Shown piece after piece: positions 1 to 6,842 of a stretch of 33,137 nucleotides of DNA; positions within the stretch are counted from its first letter, which is position 1; every line of letters begins with the position of its first letter. A program made the position numbers and the translations under genes. Location: positions 1 through 33,137 of the forward strand of contig UQWK01000022.1 in assembly GCA_900544725.1 (NCBI GenBank), written 5' to 3'. The stretch comes from an uncultured Collinsella sp. GTDB lineage: Bacteria > Actinomycetota > Coriobacteriia > Coriobacteriales > Coriobacteriaceae. The notes under the pieces were generated by a model. The model had not been told where the DNA came from and did no database searches. It saw only the letters and a list, made by a program, of their open reading frames with translations.

Positions 1-7
1 GTTTAAA

Positions 8-28
8 GCTGGCCGCTGCGCGGCCAGC
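8..28. other. Perfect short inverted repeat at the window edge
   Basis: Two 9-nt arms (GCTGGCCGC and GCGGCCAGC) flank a 3-nt centre. A second small inverted repeat (AGACT/AGTCT, 29-40) follows directly. No U-tract follows on either strand, so this is not clearly a terminator. It may belong to whatever lies left of the window. Confidence 0.45.
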
Positions 29-45
29 AGACTAAAGTCTTGAAT

Positions 46-78
46 AAAAAAGCGCCTCGCCCAAGATGGGCAAGGCGC
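46..78 (-). terminator. Rho-independent terminator of purB
   Basis: Read on the minus strand, an 11-bp stem (arms at 68-78 and 52-62, one G-T wobble) closes a 5-nt loop. It is followed by an uninterrupted run of six T. It sits about 45 nt after the purB stop codon. Confidence 0.85.
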
Positions 79-121
79 CAAAGGCTGAAATGCATCCGCA
101 AGCGGTCAAATTAGGTTAACC

Positions 122-1468
122 CTACTCGAAGTTCAGCTGCTCCAAGCGATCGAAGACCGTATCGATGCGGGTGAGGAAGTCCCACGGATCAAAGATCTCG
201 TCGAGTTTCTCCTGGCTGACGGTGCAGCGCGGATCGGCCTCGAGACGCTCCTTAAAGGTGGGGCCAGAGACACAATCCTGCACCTCATGCCAGGTGGCCA
301 TGGCATTTTCCTGCACGATGGCGTAGGCGTCCTCGCGGGTGATGCCCGTGTCGACGAGGGCGAGGAGCACCTTAGAGGAGAAGATGAGGCCGCGGGTCTT
401 ATTGAGATTGGCCATCATGCGGGCCGGATACAGCTGCAGGCCGTCGATAACACGAATGAGGCACTGGAACATATGGTCAAGCGCGATAAAGCTATCGGCC
501 TGGGCGACACGCTCGGCAGAGGAGTGCGAAATGTCGCGCTCGTGCCACAGGGCAACGTTGTCAAAGGCGACCTGAGCGTTGGACTTCACGACGCGCGACA
601 GGCCGCAAACCTTCTCCATGGTGATGGGGTTGCGCTTGTGCGGCATGGCGGAGCTGCCCTTTTGGCCCTTGCGGAAAGGCTCCTCGGCCTCGAGCGTATC
701 GGTCTTCTGCAGGTTGCGGACCTCGGTCGCGATGCGCTCGCAGGTGGCCGCCGTAGTGGCAAGCACGCCGGCAAGGTAGGCGTGGTGATCGCGGCTGATG
801 ACCTGCGTGGACAGCGGATCGTGGACCAGGCCCAGGTGCTCGCAGACGTACTCCTCGACGAACGGGTCGATGGAGCTGTAGGTACCGACGGCACCGGAGA
901 TGGCACCGAAGGCAACGTTCTTGCGAGCATCCTCAAGACGATCGAGATCGCGCTTGAGCTCCCATGCCCAAGAGCCAAACTTCATACCGAAGGTCATCGG
1001 CTCGGCATGAATGCCATGGGTGCGGCCGGCGCAGAGCGTATTGCGCTCCTCGAAGGCACGACGCTTGCAGATCACGCCGAGCTTCTTGACGTCCTCGATA
1101 ATCAGGTCACACGCCTGAGTAAGTTGATAGCACAGAGCAGTATCACCCAGGTCGGAGCTGGTCATACCGTAGTGAACCCAGCGGCTAGGCTTGGGCTCGC
1201 CCTCGGGAACATCGGCGTCGATATATTCCTTCATGTTGGTCAGGAAGGCGATGACATCGTGGCGCGTGACCTCCTCGATCTCGTCAACCTTCGCCTTCTC
1301 AAAGTTGGCGTGGTCGCGAATCCACTGGGCCTCTTCTTTGGAAATACCGATCTTGCCGAGCTCCGCCTGAGCCTCGCAGGCCAGGACCTCAATCTCCTGC
1401 CAAATGGCGTACTTGTTCTCGAGGGAGAAGATGTGTCCCATCTCCGGGCGGGTATAGCGATCGATCAT
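122..1468 (-). CDS. purB: Adenylosuccinate lyase (PurB)
   Basis: This is a fumarate/aspartase-superfamily lyase of 448 aa. It cleaves SAICAR to AICAR and adenylosuccinate to AMP, each with release of fumarate, in cytosolic purine synthesis. The superfamily signature GSSAMPHKRNP lies at residues 271-281 and holds the flexible catalytic loop. A conserved GRTHGIHAEP segment with the expected catalytic His is near residue 151, and a TSSDLGDT substrate-binding segment near 103. I place the start at the ATG at 1468 because AAAAGGAGCC precedes it by a few bases. The reading frame stays open 14 codons further upstream but without a ribosome site. The gene is monocistronic here: its own terminator follows and a repeat-bearing gap precedes it. 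No other purine gene is in view. Confidence 0.96.
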   Translation of the reverse strand: MIDRYTRPEMGHIFSLENKYAIWQEIEVLACEAQAELGKIGISKEEAQWIRDHANFEKAKVDEIEEVTRHDVIAFLTNMKEYIDADVPEGEPKPSRWVHYGMTSSDLGDTALCYQLTQACDLIIEDVKKLGVICKRRAFEERNTLCAGRTHGIHAEPMTFGMKFGSWAWELKRDLDRLEDARKNVAFGAISGAVGTYSSIDPFVEEYVCEHLGLVHDPLSTQVISRDHHAYLAGVLATTAATCERIATEVRNLQKTDTLEAEEPFRKGQKGSSAMPHKRNPITMEKVCGLSRVVKSNAQVAFDNVALWHERDISHSSAERVAQADSFIALDHMFQCLIRVIDGLQLYPARMMANLNKTRGLIFSSKVLLALVDTGITREDAYAIVQENAMATWHEVQDCVSGPTFKERLEADPRCTVSQEKLDEIFDPWDFLTRIDTVFDRLEQLNFE

Positions 1469-1512
1469 AGCGGCTCCTTTTTGGTTATTGGCACGTTGGT
1501 CGTAACCCAACC

Positions 1513-1518
1513 ATTGTA
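1513..1518 (-). promoter_or_regulatory. Possible -10 element for purB
   Basis: Minus-strand TACAAT lies about 45 nt upstream of the purB start. I see no good -35 hexamer at 16-18 nt, so this is a weak assignment from one element only. Confidence 0.3.
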
Positions 1519-1581
1519 CCGTGCGCAGGTGCGAGCATGGGCAGCAGGCATTAACCTAACATTTTGACGCATACGCGGCCA

Positions 1582-1631
1582 TGGGGACGCCTGCGTATTT
1601 GCGAAGCAAATACGCACCGGCTGCGGGCGGC
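1582..1631. repeat. Palindromic intergenic repeat, copy 1
   Basis: This is a roughly 50-bp unit whose core is an inverted repeat: TGCGTATTTGC at 1592-1602, GAA centre, GCAAATACGCA at 1606-1616. A closely related copy lies at 1711-1760; I count about 41 of 50 positions the same by eye. The design resembles a REP/BIME-type dispersed intergenic element. No protein is encoded nearby that would mobilise it. Confidence 0.6.
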
Positions 1632-1702
1632 ATGCCCCGGTCCGGGGAAGCGGCAGTAACGTCGGTTGAATCCACTTTTCCCAAAATCCGCTCCACTCGA
1701 TA

Positions 1703-1718
1703 GAGCGGGCAACGGGAC
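1703..1718 (-). repeat. Extra copy of the tRNA-Gly 3' end (possible att remnant)
   Basis: The 16-nt sequence GAGCGGGCAACGGGAC is identical, and in the same orientation, to 1895-1910, which is the 3' acceptor and T-stem end of the intact tRNA-Gly. The two copies are 192 bp apart. Short duplications of a tRNA 3' end are the usual trace of tyrosine-integrase insertion at a tRNA gene. No integrase or cargo gene remains between the copies, so this is at most a relic. Confidence 0.5.
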
Positions 1719-1760
1719 GTCCGCGTATTTGCTTCGCAAATCCGCACCGGCTTCAGGCGC
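1711..1760. repeat. Palindromic intergenic repeat, copy 2
   Basis: Second copy of the unit at 1582-1631, with core arms GCGTATTTGC (1723-1732) and GCAAATCCGC (1736-1745) around TTC. The left arm carries the same sequence as copy 1, while one position of the right arm has diverged. The rest of the gap 1511-1892 holds only these units, the tRNA-end duplication, a T-arm look-alike at 1823-1837 and the tRNA terminator. Confidence 0.6.
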
Positions 1761-1848
1761 CTTCCGGCGCCTTCGCCTGCTCGCTACAAACGCTTCGCGT
1801 TTGCTTTACGCTCGCACCCTGGCGGGTTCGAGTCCCGGCGCTTTATTG

Positions 1849-1880
1849 AAAAAAGCACGGCACCGTGATGGTGCCGTGCT
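1849..1880 (-). terminator. Rho-independent terminator of tRNA-Gly
   Basis: On the minus strand a perfect 11-bp stem AGCACGGCACC/GGTGCCGTGCT with a 5-nt loop is followed by T residues. It lies 12 nt after the encoded CCA of tRNA-Gly. Confidence 0.85.
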
Positions 1881-1892
1881 TGTGCTTTTAAC

Positions 1893-1967
1893 TGGAGCGG
1901 GCAACGGGACTCGAACCCGCGAGTGTCAGCTTGGGAAGCTGATGCCTTACCACTTGGCGATGCCCGC
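1893..1967 (-). tRNA. tRNA-Gly, anticodon CCC, CCA encoded
   Basis: The minus strand folds as a full cloverleaf. The acceptor is GCGGGCA paired with TGCCCGC. The D arm is GCC/GGC. The anticodon stem TCAGC/GCTGA closes the loop TTCCCAA, giving anticodon CCC. The T arm is GCGGG-TTCGAGT-CCCGT. Discriminator T is followed by a genomically encoded CCA. It reads GGG glycine codons. A promoter and a terminator flank it, so it is a single transcription unit. Confidence 0.95.
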
Positions 1968-1990
1968 AATTGCGCATTGGAATAAATAAA

Positions 1991-2029
1991 ATGCTCGAAT
2001 AGTATATACCGAGCATTTCAAGGGGACAA
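1991..2029 (-). promoter_or_regulatory. Promoter of tRNA-Gly with an inverted repeat over the -10
   Basis: On the minus strand TTGTCC (2024-2029), a 17-nt spacer and TATACT (2001-2006) form a good sigma-70 type promoter about 35 nt upstream of the tRNA. The -10 lies inside an inverted repeat, ATGCTCG at 1991-1997 and CGAGCAT at 2010-2016, which could be a protein-binding site or chance. Confidence 0.65.
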
Positions 2030-2087
2030 TATGAATGCGGCGTGTTATCACTATGCAATCGCGCACCGCGCACTGCGGCACAAAAGC

Positions 2088-2843
2088 CTACGAAACGCGC
2101 TCCAACTGGTCCCTTGCATCAGAAAGCACGTGTTCTACCTCGTTTTGCACCTCAGTGTCAAAACGATACGCAGGGACCGAAACGCTTAAACCATAGAGAC
2201 GCCCGCCTTTTTCTATGGGAACGGCGATGCACTCAACCCCTTCTGCCATCTCCTGATGATCATATGCAAAACCACACCGTCGGACCTCCTCGAGCTGCCG
2301 CATCAGGTCATCTATGTGTTTTACCGCATGCTCAGTCGTTTTTTCGAATGGGACAGGAAGCAGCGAGCGAACCAACTCCTCATCCCATCGAGATAGAATC
2401 GCCTTTCCAATTGCCGTGCAGTGTGCAGGAAGGGTCTTACCGATTTCCGATGAAAGACGGATGTGCTGGGGGGAATCAACGCGCGAAATATAGAGGACAC
2501 GACCGTGGTCGAGCACACCGAGCTGACAGGTCTCTCCGCACGATGCGACAACCTTTCGCATGGCTGTCTCAAAAGAGGACAATCCCCCACTCTCACGATC
2601 GAATGCCTTGCCCAGCAGATACGTCTTAAGCCCAATCGAATACCTACCGGTAGTCTCGTCATAACTAACGTAATCCGAATCGGCCATGGTGTGCAGAATC
2701 GAGAAGAGGCTACTCTTTGGAGCGCCGACAATGCGGCATATCTCTGCCATGGTAAGTCCGCTCTTTGTAGCCGAAAGGGCTTCAAAGATTGATAGAACCC
2801 GCAAGGTAGAACGGTGGCCAGCAGGATTATATCGCGAGGGCAT
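2088..2843 (-). CDS. IclR-family transcriptional regulator
   Basis: This 251-aa protein has the two-domain IclR layout. An N-terminal winged helix-turn-helix spans about residues 10-75, with the recognition part around TMAEICRIVGAPKSSLFSIL. The C-terminal ligand-binding domain spans about 85-250 and includes the typical stretch AHCTAIGKAILS and the segment EGVECIAVPI. IclR proteins bind palindromic operators as dimers or tetramers and usually sense a small organic acid or sugar acid. The ATG at 2843 is preceded by AAGGAG. It is transcribed divergently from the sugar-acid operon starting at 3043, so it is very probably that operon's local regulator. The effector cannot be deduced. Confidence 0.9.
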   Translation of the reverse strand: MPSRYNPAGHRSTLRVLSIFEALSATKSGLTMAEICRIVGAPKSSLFSILHTMADSDYVSYDETTGRYSIGLKTYLLGKAFDRESGGLSSFETAMRKVVASCGETCQLGVLDHGRVLYISRVDSPQHIRLSSEIGKTLPAHCTAIGKAILSRWDEELVRSLLPVPFEKTTEHAVKHIDDLMRQLEEVRRCGFAYDHQEMAEGVECIAVPIEKGGRLYGLSVSVPAYRFDTEVQNEVEHVLSDARDQLERVS

Positions 2844-2884
2844 GGCAACTCTCCTTGTTCATTAACGCCCAGACTTTCCCCGTA

Positions 2885-2911
2885 AGTATAGCGGCGTGCC
2901 CCTTAAAGCAA
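2885..2911 (-). promoter_or_regulatory. Possible promoter of the iclR-type gene
   Basis: Minus-strand TATACT (2885-2890) lies about 40 nt upstream of the regulator start. A TTGCTT (2906-2911) is upstream at only 15 nt spacing, which is short. The -10 is convincing, the -35 is not. Confidence 0.35.
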
Positions 2912-2961
2912 CCGTTCACCGGCCAACCAAAACCATTCGCGGCGGGCCCGTGTGAGGTCTT

Positions 2962-2991
2962 TTGCATTTCATCTATACTGTTCCGTATAAC
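2962..2991 (+). promoter_or_regulatory. Candidate promoter of the sugar-acid operon
   Basis: TTGCAT (2962-2967) is followed at 18 nt by TATAAC (2986-2991). A further TATACT lies at 2974-2979. The region ends directly at the palindrome at 2992, so a protein bound there would sit over the transcription start. Confidence 0.45.
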
Positions 2992-3021
2992 GAATAGCGT
3001 TCGTAAATACGAACGCTATTC
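2992..3021. promoter_or_regulatory. Perfect 30-bp palindrome, probable IclR-type operator
   Basis: Two perfectly complementary 14-nt arms, GAATAGCGTTCGTA (2992-3005) and TACGAACGCTATTC (3008-3021), flank a 2-nt centre. It lies between the candidate promoter and the ribosome site of the dehydratase gene, and no U-tract follows. The dyad symmetry fits a dimeric regulator, and the divergent IclR-type protein is the obvious candidate. Binding itself is inference. Confidence 0.75.
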
Positions 3022-3042
3022 AAGTGGACATAGGGAGGAAAC

Positions 3043-4569
3043 ATGTCAGACGCTGTAAGCCAAGGCCAAAACGCCGTTGTCATCGATCAGAGGGACAACG
3101 TCGCCGTCGCCACCTACCAACTGGAGGCGGGCGCCGAGGCCCGCTACCCCATGCCGGACGGCACGCTGGCGAGCGTTACCGTGACCGACGACATCCCGCT
3201 GTTCCACAAGATTGCCCTCGTGGACATCCCCAAGGGTGAGAAGGTCGTCAAGTATGGTGAGTTCATCGGTGTGGCCACCACAGACATCAAGCGCGGGCAG
3301 CATGTTCATACGCATAACTGCGCCAGCTCCGACGACCTGAAGGACTCCGTCGTCGCCGACACCGACTCCGTCGCCACCAAGACCTCCTCGCCCGCGGAGG
3401 GCACGCGCACCTTCATGGGCTACCGTCGCCCGGACGGTCGTGTCGGCATCCGCAACCACGTCCTGATCCTTCCCACGAGCATCTGTGCCTCCGACACCAC
3501 GGAGAGGATCGCGAACGCGGTTGAGGGCTGCGTCTCCTTCCACAACCAGAATGGCTGCTCGCAGGTCGACTGCGACCAGAAGGTGACTATTGCTGCCTTG
3601 GCAGGCTACGCTGCGAACCCCAACATCTATGGCGTCGTTTGCGTCTCCCTGGGCTGCGAGGGCTGCCAGAACGACATCGTGGTCGACGCGATTCGCGAGC
3701 GCACCAACAAGCCCGTCGAGACCCTGGTCATCCAAAAGGTCGGCGGCTCCATTAGGGCGATCGAGGAGGGTACGCACCTTGCCCGCAAGATGGTCGCCGA
3801 GGCGGACCGGTGCGTCCGCGAGCCCACTGACATCTCCGAGCTCATCTTCGGCACCAACTGCGGCGGCTCCGACCCCTCAAGCGGCCTTGGCTCCAATCCG
3901 CTGATCGGCGAGGTCTCCGACTGGCTCGTCAACCATGGTGCCACCTCCGTGCTGTGCGAGACGCCCGAGCTCTTTGGCGCCGAGCACATCCTCGCCCGCC
4001 GCGCGAAGGACAAACAGGTTTCGGACGACATCCTCAAGATCGTCTACGACTACGAGAAGTACGTCCAGATGTTTGGCGCCGAGATGCGAGAGGGCAACCC
4101 CAGCCCTGGAAATATGGCTGGCGGACTCACGACCCTCGAGGAGAAGTCTCTCGGCTGCGTTCACAAGGGAGGCCACAGCCCCCTCAACGCCGTCTATCCG
4201 TACGCGGCGCAGCTCAATCCGCACGAGGGCCTCGTCGTGATGGACACCCCCGGCAATGACCCCTCCAGCGTGGGCGGCATCATCGCCGGCGGCTGCCAGC
4301 TCGTGGTCTTCTCGACCGGTCTTGGCACCCCCACCGGAAATGCCATCGCGCCCGTGTATCGCCTGACTGCCAACAAGCGCACCTACGAGACCATGAGGGA
4401 CAACACCGACCTCGACGCAAGCCCGACGATCTACGGCCCCGAGTCCATGGAGGAGATGCGCGACAGGATGCTCGACGACATCATCGCCGTCTGCAACGGC
4501 CGCAAGGTCTGCGCCGAGGCACTTGGCTATACCGAGACCGCCCTTCCGCACATCTGCAACTATATGTAG
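3043..4569 (+). CDS. UxaA-family altronate/sugar-acid dehydratase
   Basis: The protein is 508 aa, close to the length of E. coli altronate dehydratase. Residues about 10-95 form the N-terminal SAF domain. The long C-terminal UxaA domain includes RPDGRVGIRNHVLILPT, VCVSLGCEGCQND, FGTNCGGSDPSSGL and the strongly conserved NPSPGNMAGGLTTLEEKSLG. Family members dehydrate sugar acids such as D-altronate or D-galactarate to 2-keto-3-deoxy products in the cytosol, using a metal ion. A strong GGGAGGAA precedes the ATG. It is the first gene of a co-oriented set with a PTS EIIC, an amidohydrolase and a DapA/KDG-type aldolase, which supports a role before aldol cleavage. No uronate isomerase or oxidoreductase is nearby, so the exact substrate is open. 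Confidence 0.88.
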   Translation: MSDAVSQGQNAVVIDQRDNVAVATYQLEAGAEARYPMPDGTLASVTVTDDIPLFHKIALVDIPKGEKVVKYGEFIGVATTDIKRGQHVHTHNCASSDDLKDSVVADTDSVATKTSSPAEGTRTFMGYRRPDGRVGIRNHVLILPTSICASDTTERIANAVEGCVSFHNQNGCSQVDCDQKVTIAALAGYAANPNIYGVVCVSLGCEGCQNDIVVDAIRERTNKPVETLVIQKVGGSIRAIEEGTHLARKMVAEADRCVREPTDISELIFGTNCGGSDPSSGLGSNPLIGEVSDWLVNHGATSVLCETPELFGAEHILARRAKDKQVSDDILKIVYDYEKYVQMFGAEMREGNPSPGNMAGGLTTLEEKSLGCVHKGGHSPLNAVYPYAAQLNPHEGLVVMDTPGNDPSSVGGIIAGGCQLVVFSTGLGTPTGNAIAPVYRLTANKRTYETMRDNTDLDASPTIYGPESMEEMRDRMLDDIIAVCNGRKVCAEALGYTETALPHICNYM

Positions 4570-4608
4570 GCCAGCGTCTGACAGGACGCTCCAGAAAGGA
4601 GAGAAACC

Positions 4609-5742
4609 GTGACAACCACGCAAGCCCCCGAAAAGACGCCCAACGCGTTCCAGCGCGGCGTCAACGCGGTCATCGACCTGCTGTCCTCGTTCTTCCTCCC
4701 GATCATCAACCTGCTCGTCTCCGTCGGTATCCTCAAGGGCATCCTGACGCTTCTGCAGGTCTCGGGCATGGTCACCGACGACTCGACCACGTATGCAATC
4801 CTCAACGCGATGGCCGACTCGCTGTTCTACTTCATCCCGGTGTTCCTTGCTTACACCTCGTCAAAGCGCTTCGATGTTGACACGGTGACCGCCGTCCTTC
4901 TCGGCTGCATCCTGGTGTATCCGTCCATCACCACCATCATGGCGGCGGACGCGCCCGTTTACCTGTTTGGCCTCGAGCTCTCAAAGGCGACGTACTCCAG
5001 CTCCGTCATCCCCATCCTTCTTGCCATCTACTGCGCGAGCTGGGTCCAGAAGGCCTGCTATAAGATCATCCCCGAGACCTTCCGCGGCCTGTTCACGCCG
5101 CCTATCACGATCATCGTTATCGTCCCGCTCACCCTGGCCGTCTTCGGCCCCCTCGGCACCGTCGTGGGCGGTTGGCTCGCGCAGGGCTACGAGGCCGTCT
5201 ACAGCCTCTCGCCGCTCGTCGCCGGCGCGCTGATCGGCGCGTTCCAGCCGTTCCTCGTCATCCTCGGCCTGCACTGGGCCCTGTTCCCCATTGCTATGAA
5301 CAACGTCGCGGTCTACGGCTTCGACACCATCATGGCCCTGTTCGGCGGCGCGATCTTCGCCCAGGGCGGTGCCGCGCTCGCCGTCGCCCTCAAGACCAAG
5401 AACAAGAAGTTCCGCTCCCAGGCGATCTCCGCCTCGCTCACCACGCTGCTGGGCATCACCGAGCCCGCGATGTACGGCGTGAACCTGCGCCTCAAGAAGC
5501 CCATGGTCTGCGCATGCGTCGCCGGCGGCATTGGCTCCGCCGTGGCAGGCATGTTCGGTTGCGCCGGCACCGCCTTCGCTCTGCCCGCGCTCACCACGCT
5601 GCCCGTCTTCATGAGCCGCGCGTTCGTTCCCTTCTGCATCTCGCTGGCGCTCGCCTTTGGCCTCGCCTTCCTGTTCACGCTCTTCGTCCCGATCGACGAC
5701 GTGACCGAGGAGGAGATGGAGGCCGAGGAGCAGTCCGCCTAG
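4609..5742 (+). CDS. Stand-alone PTS EIIC membrane component, glucose/beta-glucoside type
   Basis: This 377-aa polytopic membrane protein has many hydrophobic segments from about residue 25 to 368. It carries the conserved EIIC stretch GITEPAMYGVNLRLKKP near residues 285-300, typical of the Glc/Bgl family. Such proteins import a sugar while phosphorylating it. Here the usual fused EIIB (cysteine) and EIIA (histidine) domains are both absent: the protein starts with a short hydrophilic leader and ends with an acidic tail. It must borrow EIIB/EIIA from elsewhere or work without phosphorylation. The start is GTG at 4609, with AAAGGAGAG just upstream. It follows the dehydratase gene by 39 nt and is clearly in the same operon. 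Confidence 0.87.
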   Translation: MTTTQAPEKTPNAFQRGVNAVIDLLSSFFLPIINLLVSVGILKGILTLLQVSGMVTDDSTTYAILNAMADSLFYFIPVFLAYTSSKRFDVDTVTAVLLGCILVYPSITTIMAADAPVYLFGLELSKATYSSSVIPILLAIYCASWVQKACYKIIPETFRGLFTPPITIIVIVPLTLAVFGPLGTVVGGWLAQGYEAVYSLSPLVAGALIGAFQPFLVILGLHWALFPIAMNNVAVYGFDTIMALFGGAIFAQGGAALAVALKTKNKKFRSQAISASLTTLLGITEPAMYGVNLRLKKPMVCACVAGGIGSAVAGMFGCAGTAFALPALTTLPVFMSRAFVPFCISLALAFGLAFLFTLFVPIDDVTEEEMEAEEQSA

Positions 5743-5769
5743 CATCCGGATTGCAAGGCCACTCTATGT

Positions 5770-5807
5770 CCCGCGTCTGCGGGTTCGACTGGAGGTGGTG
5801 CCCACCT
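5770..5807 (+). other. Two adjacent RNA hairpins between EIIC and amidohydrolase genes
   Basis: CCCGC-GTCT-GCGGG (5770-5783) and AGGTGG-TGC-CCACCT (5793-5807) lie in the 131-nt gap. Neither has a U-tract, so they are not ordinary terminators. They could set mRNA stability or differential expression of the membrane protein relative to the enzymes. The rest of this gap shows no clear promoter. Confidence 0.4.
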
Positions 5808-5873
5808 GGCAGCAAAGCGTATCCGTCACTGACCATATATCCATTAGACATTGTTTGACGTAAGGAGAACAAA

Positions 5874-6785
5874 ATGAAGAAGATCGACGCACACGCCCAC
5901 GTCTTTGACCACATCGGCTCCATGGGCAAGGCCGGAGAGCTGCGCCCCCTGGGCAACGGCAACTGTCGCTGGGCCACCGGCGAAGAGTTCCGTATCATCC
6001 CCGAGGGCAAGGGAGACAAGGAGTACCTCGTTGAGACCTTCATGGACGTCATGGACGAAAACGACGTCGAGAAGGCCATCCTGCTGCAGGGCGTCCTGTA
6101 CGGCCTGCAGAACGAGTACGCCATGGAATGCGCCGAGAAGTACCCTGACCGCTTCAAAGCCGCGGTCATGCTCGACCCCTTCTGCCGCTGCGCCCAGCAG
6201 ATCCTCGAGCACTTCATCAACGATCTGCACGCCCACGTCTTCAAGTTCGAGGTCTCTGTGGGCGGCGGCCTTTCCGGCTACCACCGCGATTTCGCGGTCG
6301 ACGGCCCCGAGATGACGGTCCTCATCGACAGAATCGCCCAGGTCGAGGACGCCACTCTGGTGCTCGACATCGGCAGCCCCAACCAGTCCAGCTGCCAGCC
6401 CGAGGCCGTATATCGCCTGGCCAAGAAGTACCCCGGCCTGCACATTGTCGTCTGCCACCTGCTCGCCCCGTCCCTTGAGGACGGCGACGTCCTCAAGTGC
6501 GCGCTTCCGTACCTCGCCCACGATAACGTCTGGGTCGACCTCTCCGCGCTGCCCTGGAACGTCGCTCCCGAGGCCTACCCGTATCCCACCGCGCTCGAGT
6601 ACATCGCGATGGCGAAGGACGTCCTGGGCGCCGACAAGATCATCTGGGGCACCGACTCCCCCTGTGTCCTCACCAAGTTCGACTATAAGGACCTCTATAG
6701 CTTCATCGAGGACTCCGACGTCTTCACCGACGCCGAGAAGCAGGGTGTCTTCTACGATAACGCCGTCAAGGCCTACTACCTCTAG
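5874..6785 (+). CDS. Amidohydrolase-family (TIM-barrel) hydrolase, probable lactonase-like enzyme
   Basis: This 303-aa protein fits the amidohydrolase-2 family of metal-dependent TIM-barrel enzymes. It begins with the HxH motif (HAH, His7 and His9) at the end of the first strand. It carries a later barrel His at 195 (CHLLAP) and the catalytic Asp at 261 in WGTDSP. Relatives hydrolyse lactones, such as 2-pyrone-4,6-dicarboxylate, or decarboxylate aromatic acids. In an operon with a sugar-acid dehydratase and aldolase, lactone opening is the most natural guess, but the substrate is unknown. AAGGAG precedes the ATG at good spacing. No signal peptide is visible, so it is cytosolic. Confidence 0.82.
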   Translation: MKKIDAHAHVFDHIGSMGKAGELRPLGNGNCRWATGEEFRIIPEGKGDKEYLVETFMDVMDENDVEKAILLQGVLYGLQNEYAMECAEKYPDRFKAAVMLDPFCRCAQQILEHFINDLHAHVFKFEVSVGGGLSGYHRDFAVDGPEMTVLIDRIAQVEDATLVLDIGSPNQSSCQPEAVYRLAKKYPGLHIVVCHLLAPSLEDGDVLKCALPYLAHDNVWVDLSALPWNVAPEAYPYPTALEYIAMAKDVLGADKIIWGTDSPCVLTKFDYKDLYSFIEDSDVFTDAEKQGVFYDNAVKAYYL

Positions 6786-6842
6786 GTCCTTCTCGGCAGT
6801 GCAGGGATTCGTGGGGGTGTGACCCCGGAAAGCGAGTGACAC

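Noticed and set aside
287..1567. Long open frame on the plus strand across purB
   Set aside because: It is antisense to a clear purB and reflects GC-rich codon structure; its translation shows no family features.
1823..1837. Possible second tRNA on the plus strand, from a T-arm-like sequence
   Set aside because: Only the T-loop region matches; no acceptor, D or anticodon stems can be drawn around it.
2042..2629. 195-codon plus-strand frame opposite the IclR-type gene
   Set aside because: The minus-strand protein has full IclR domains and a ribosome site; the antisense frame has neither.
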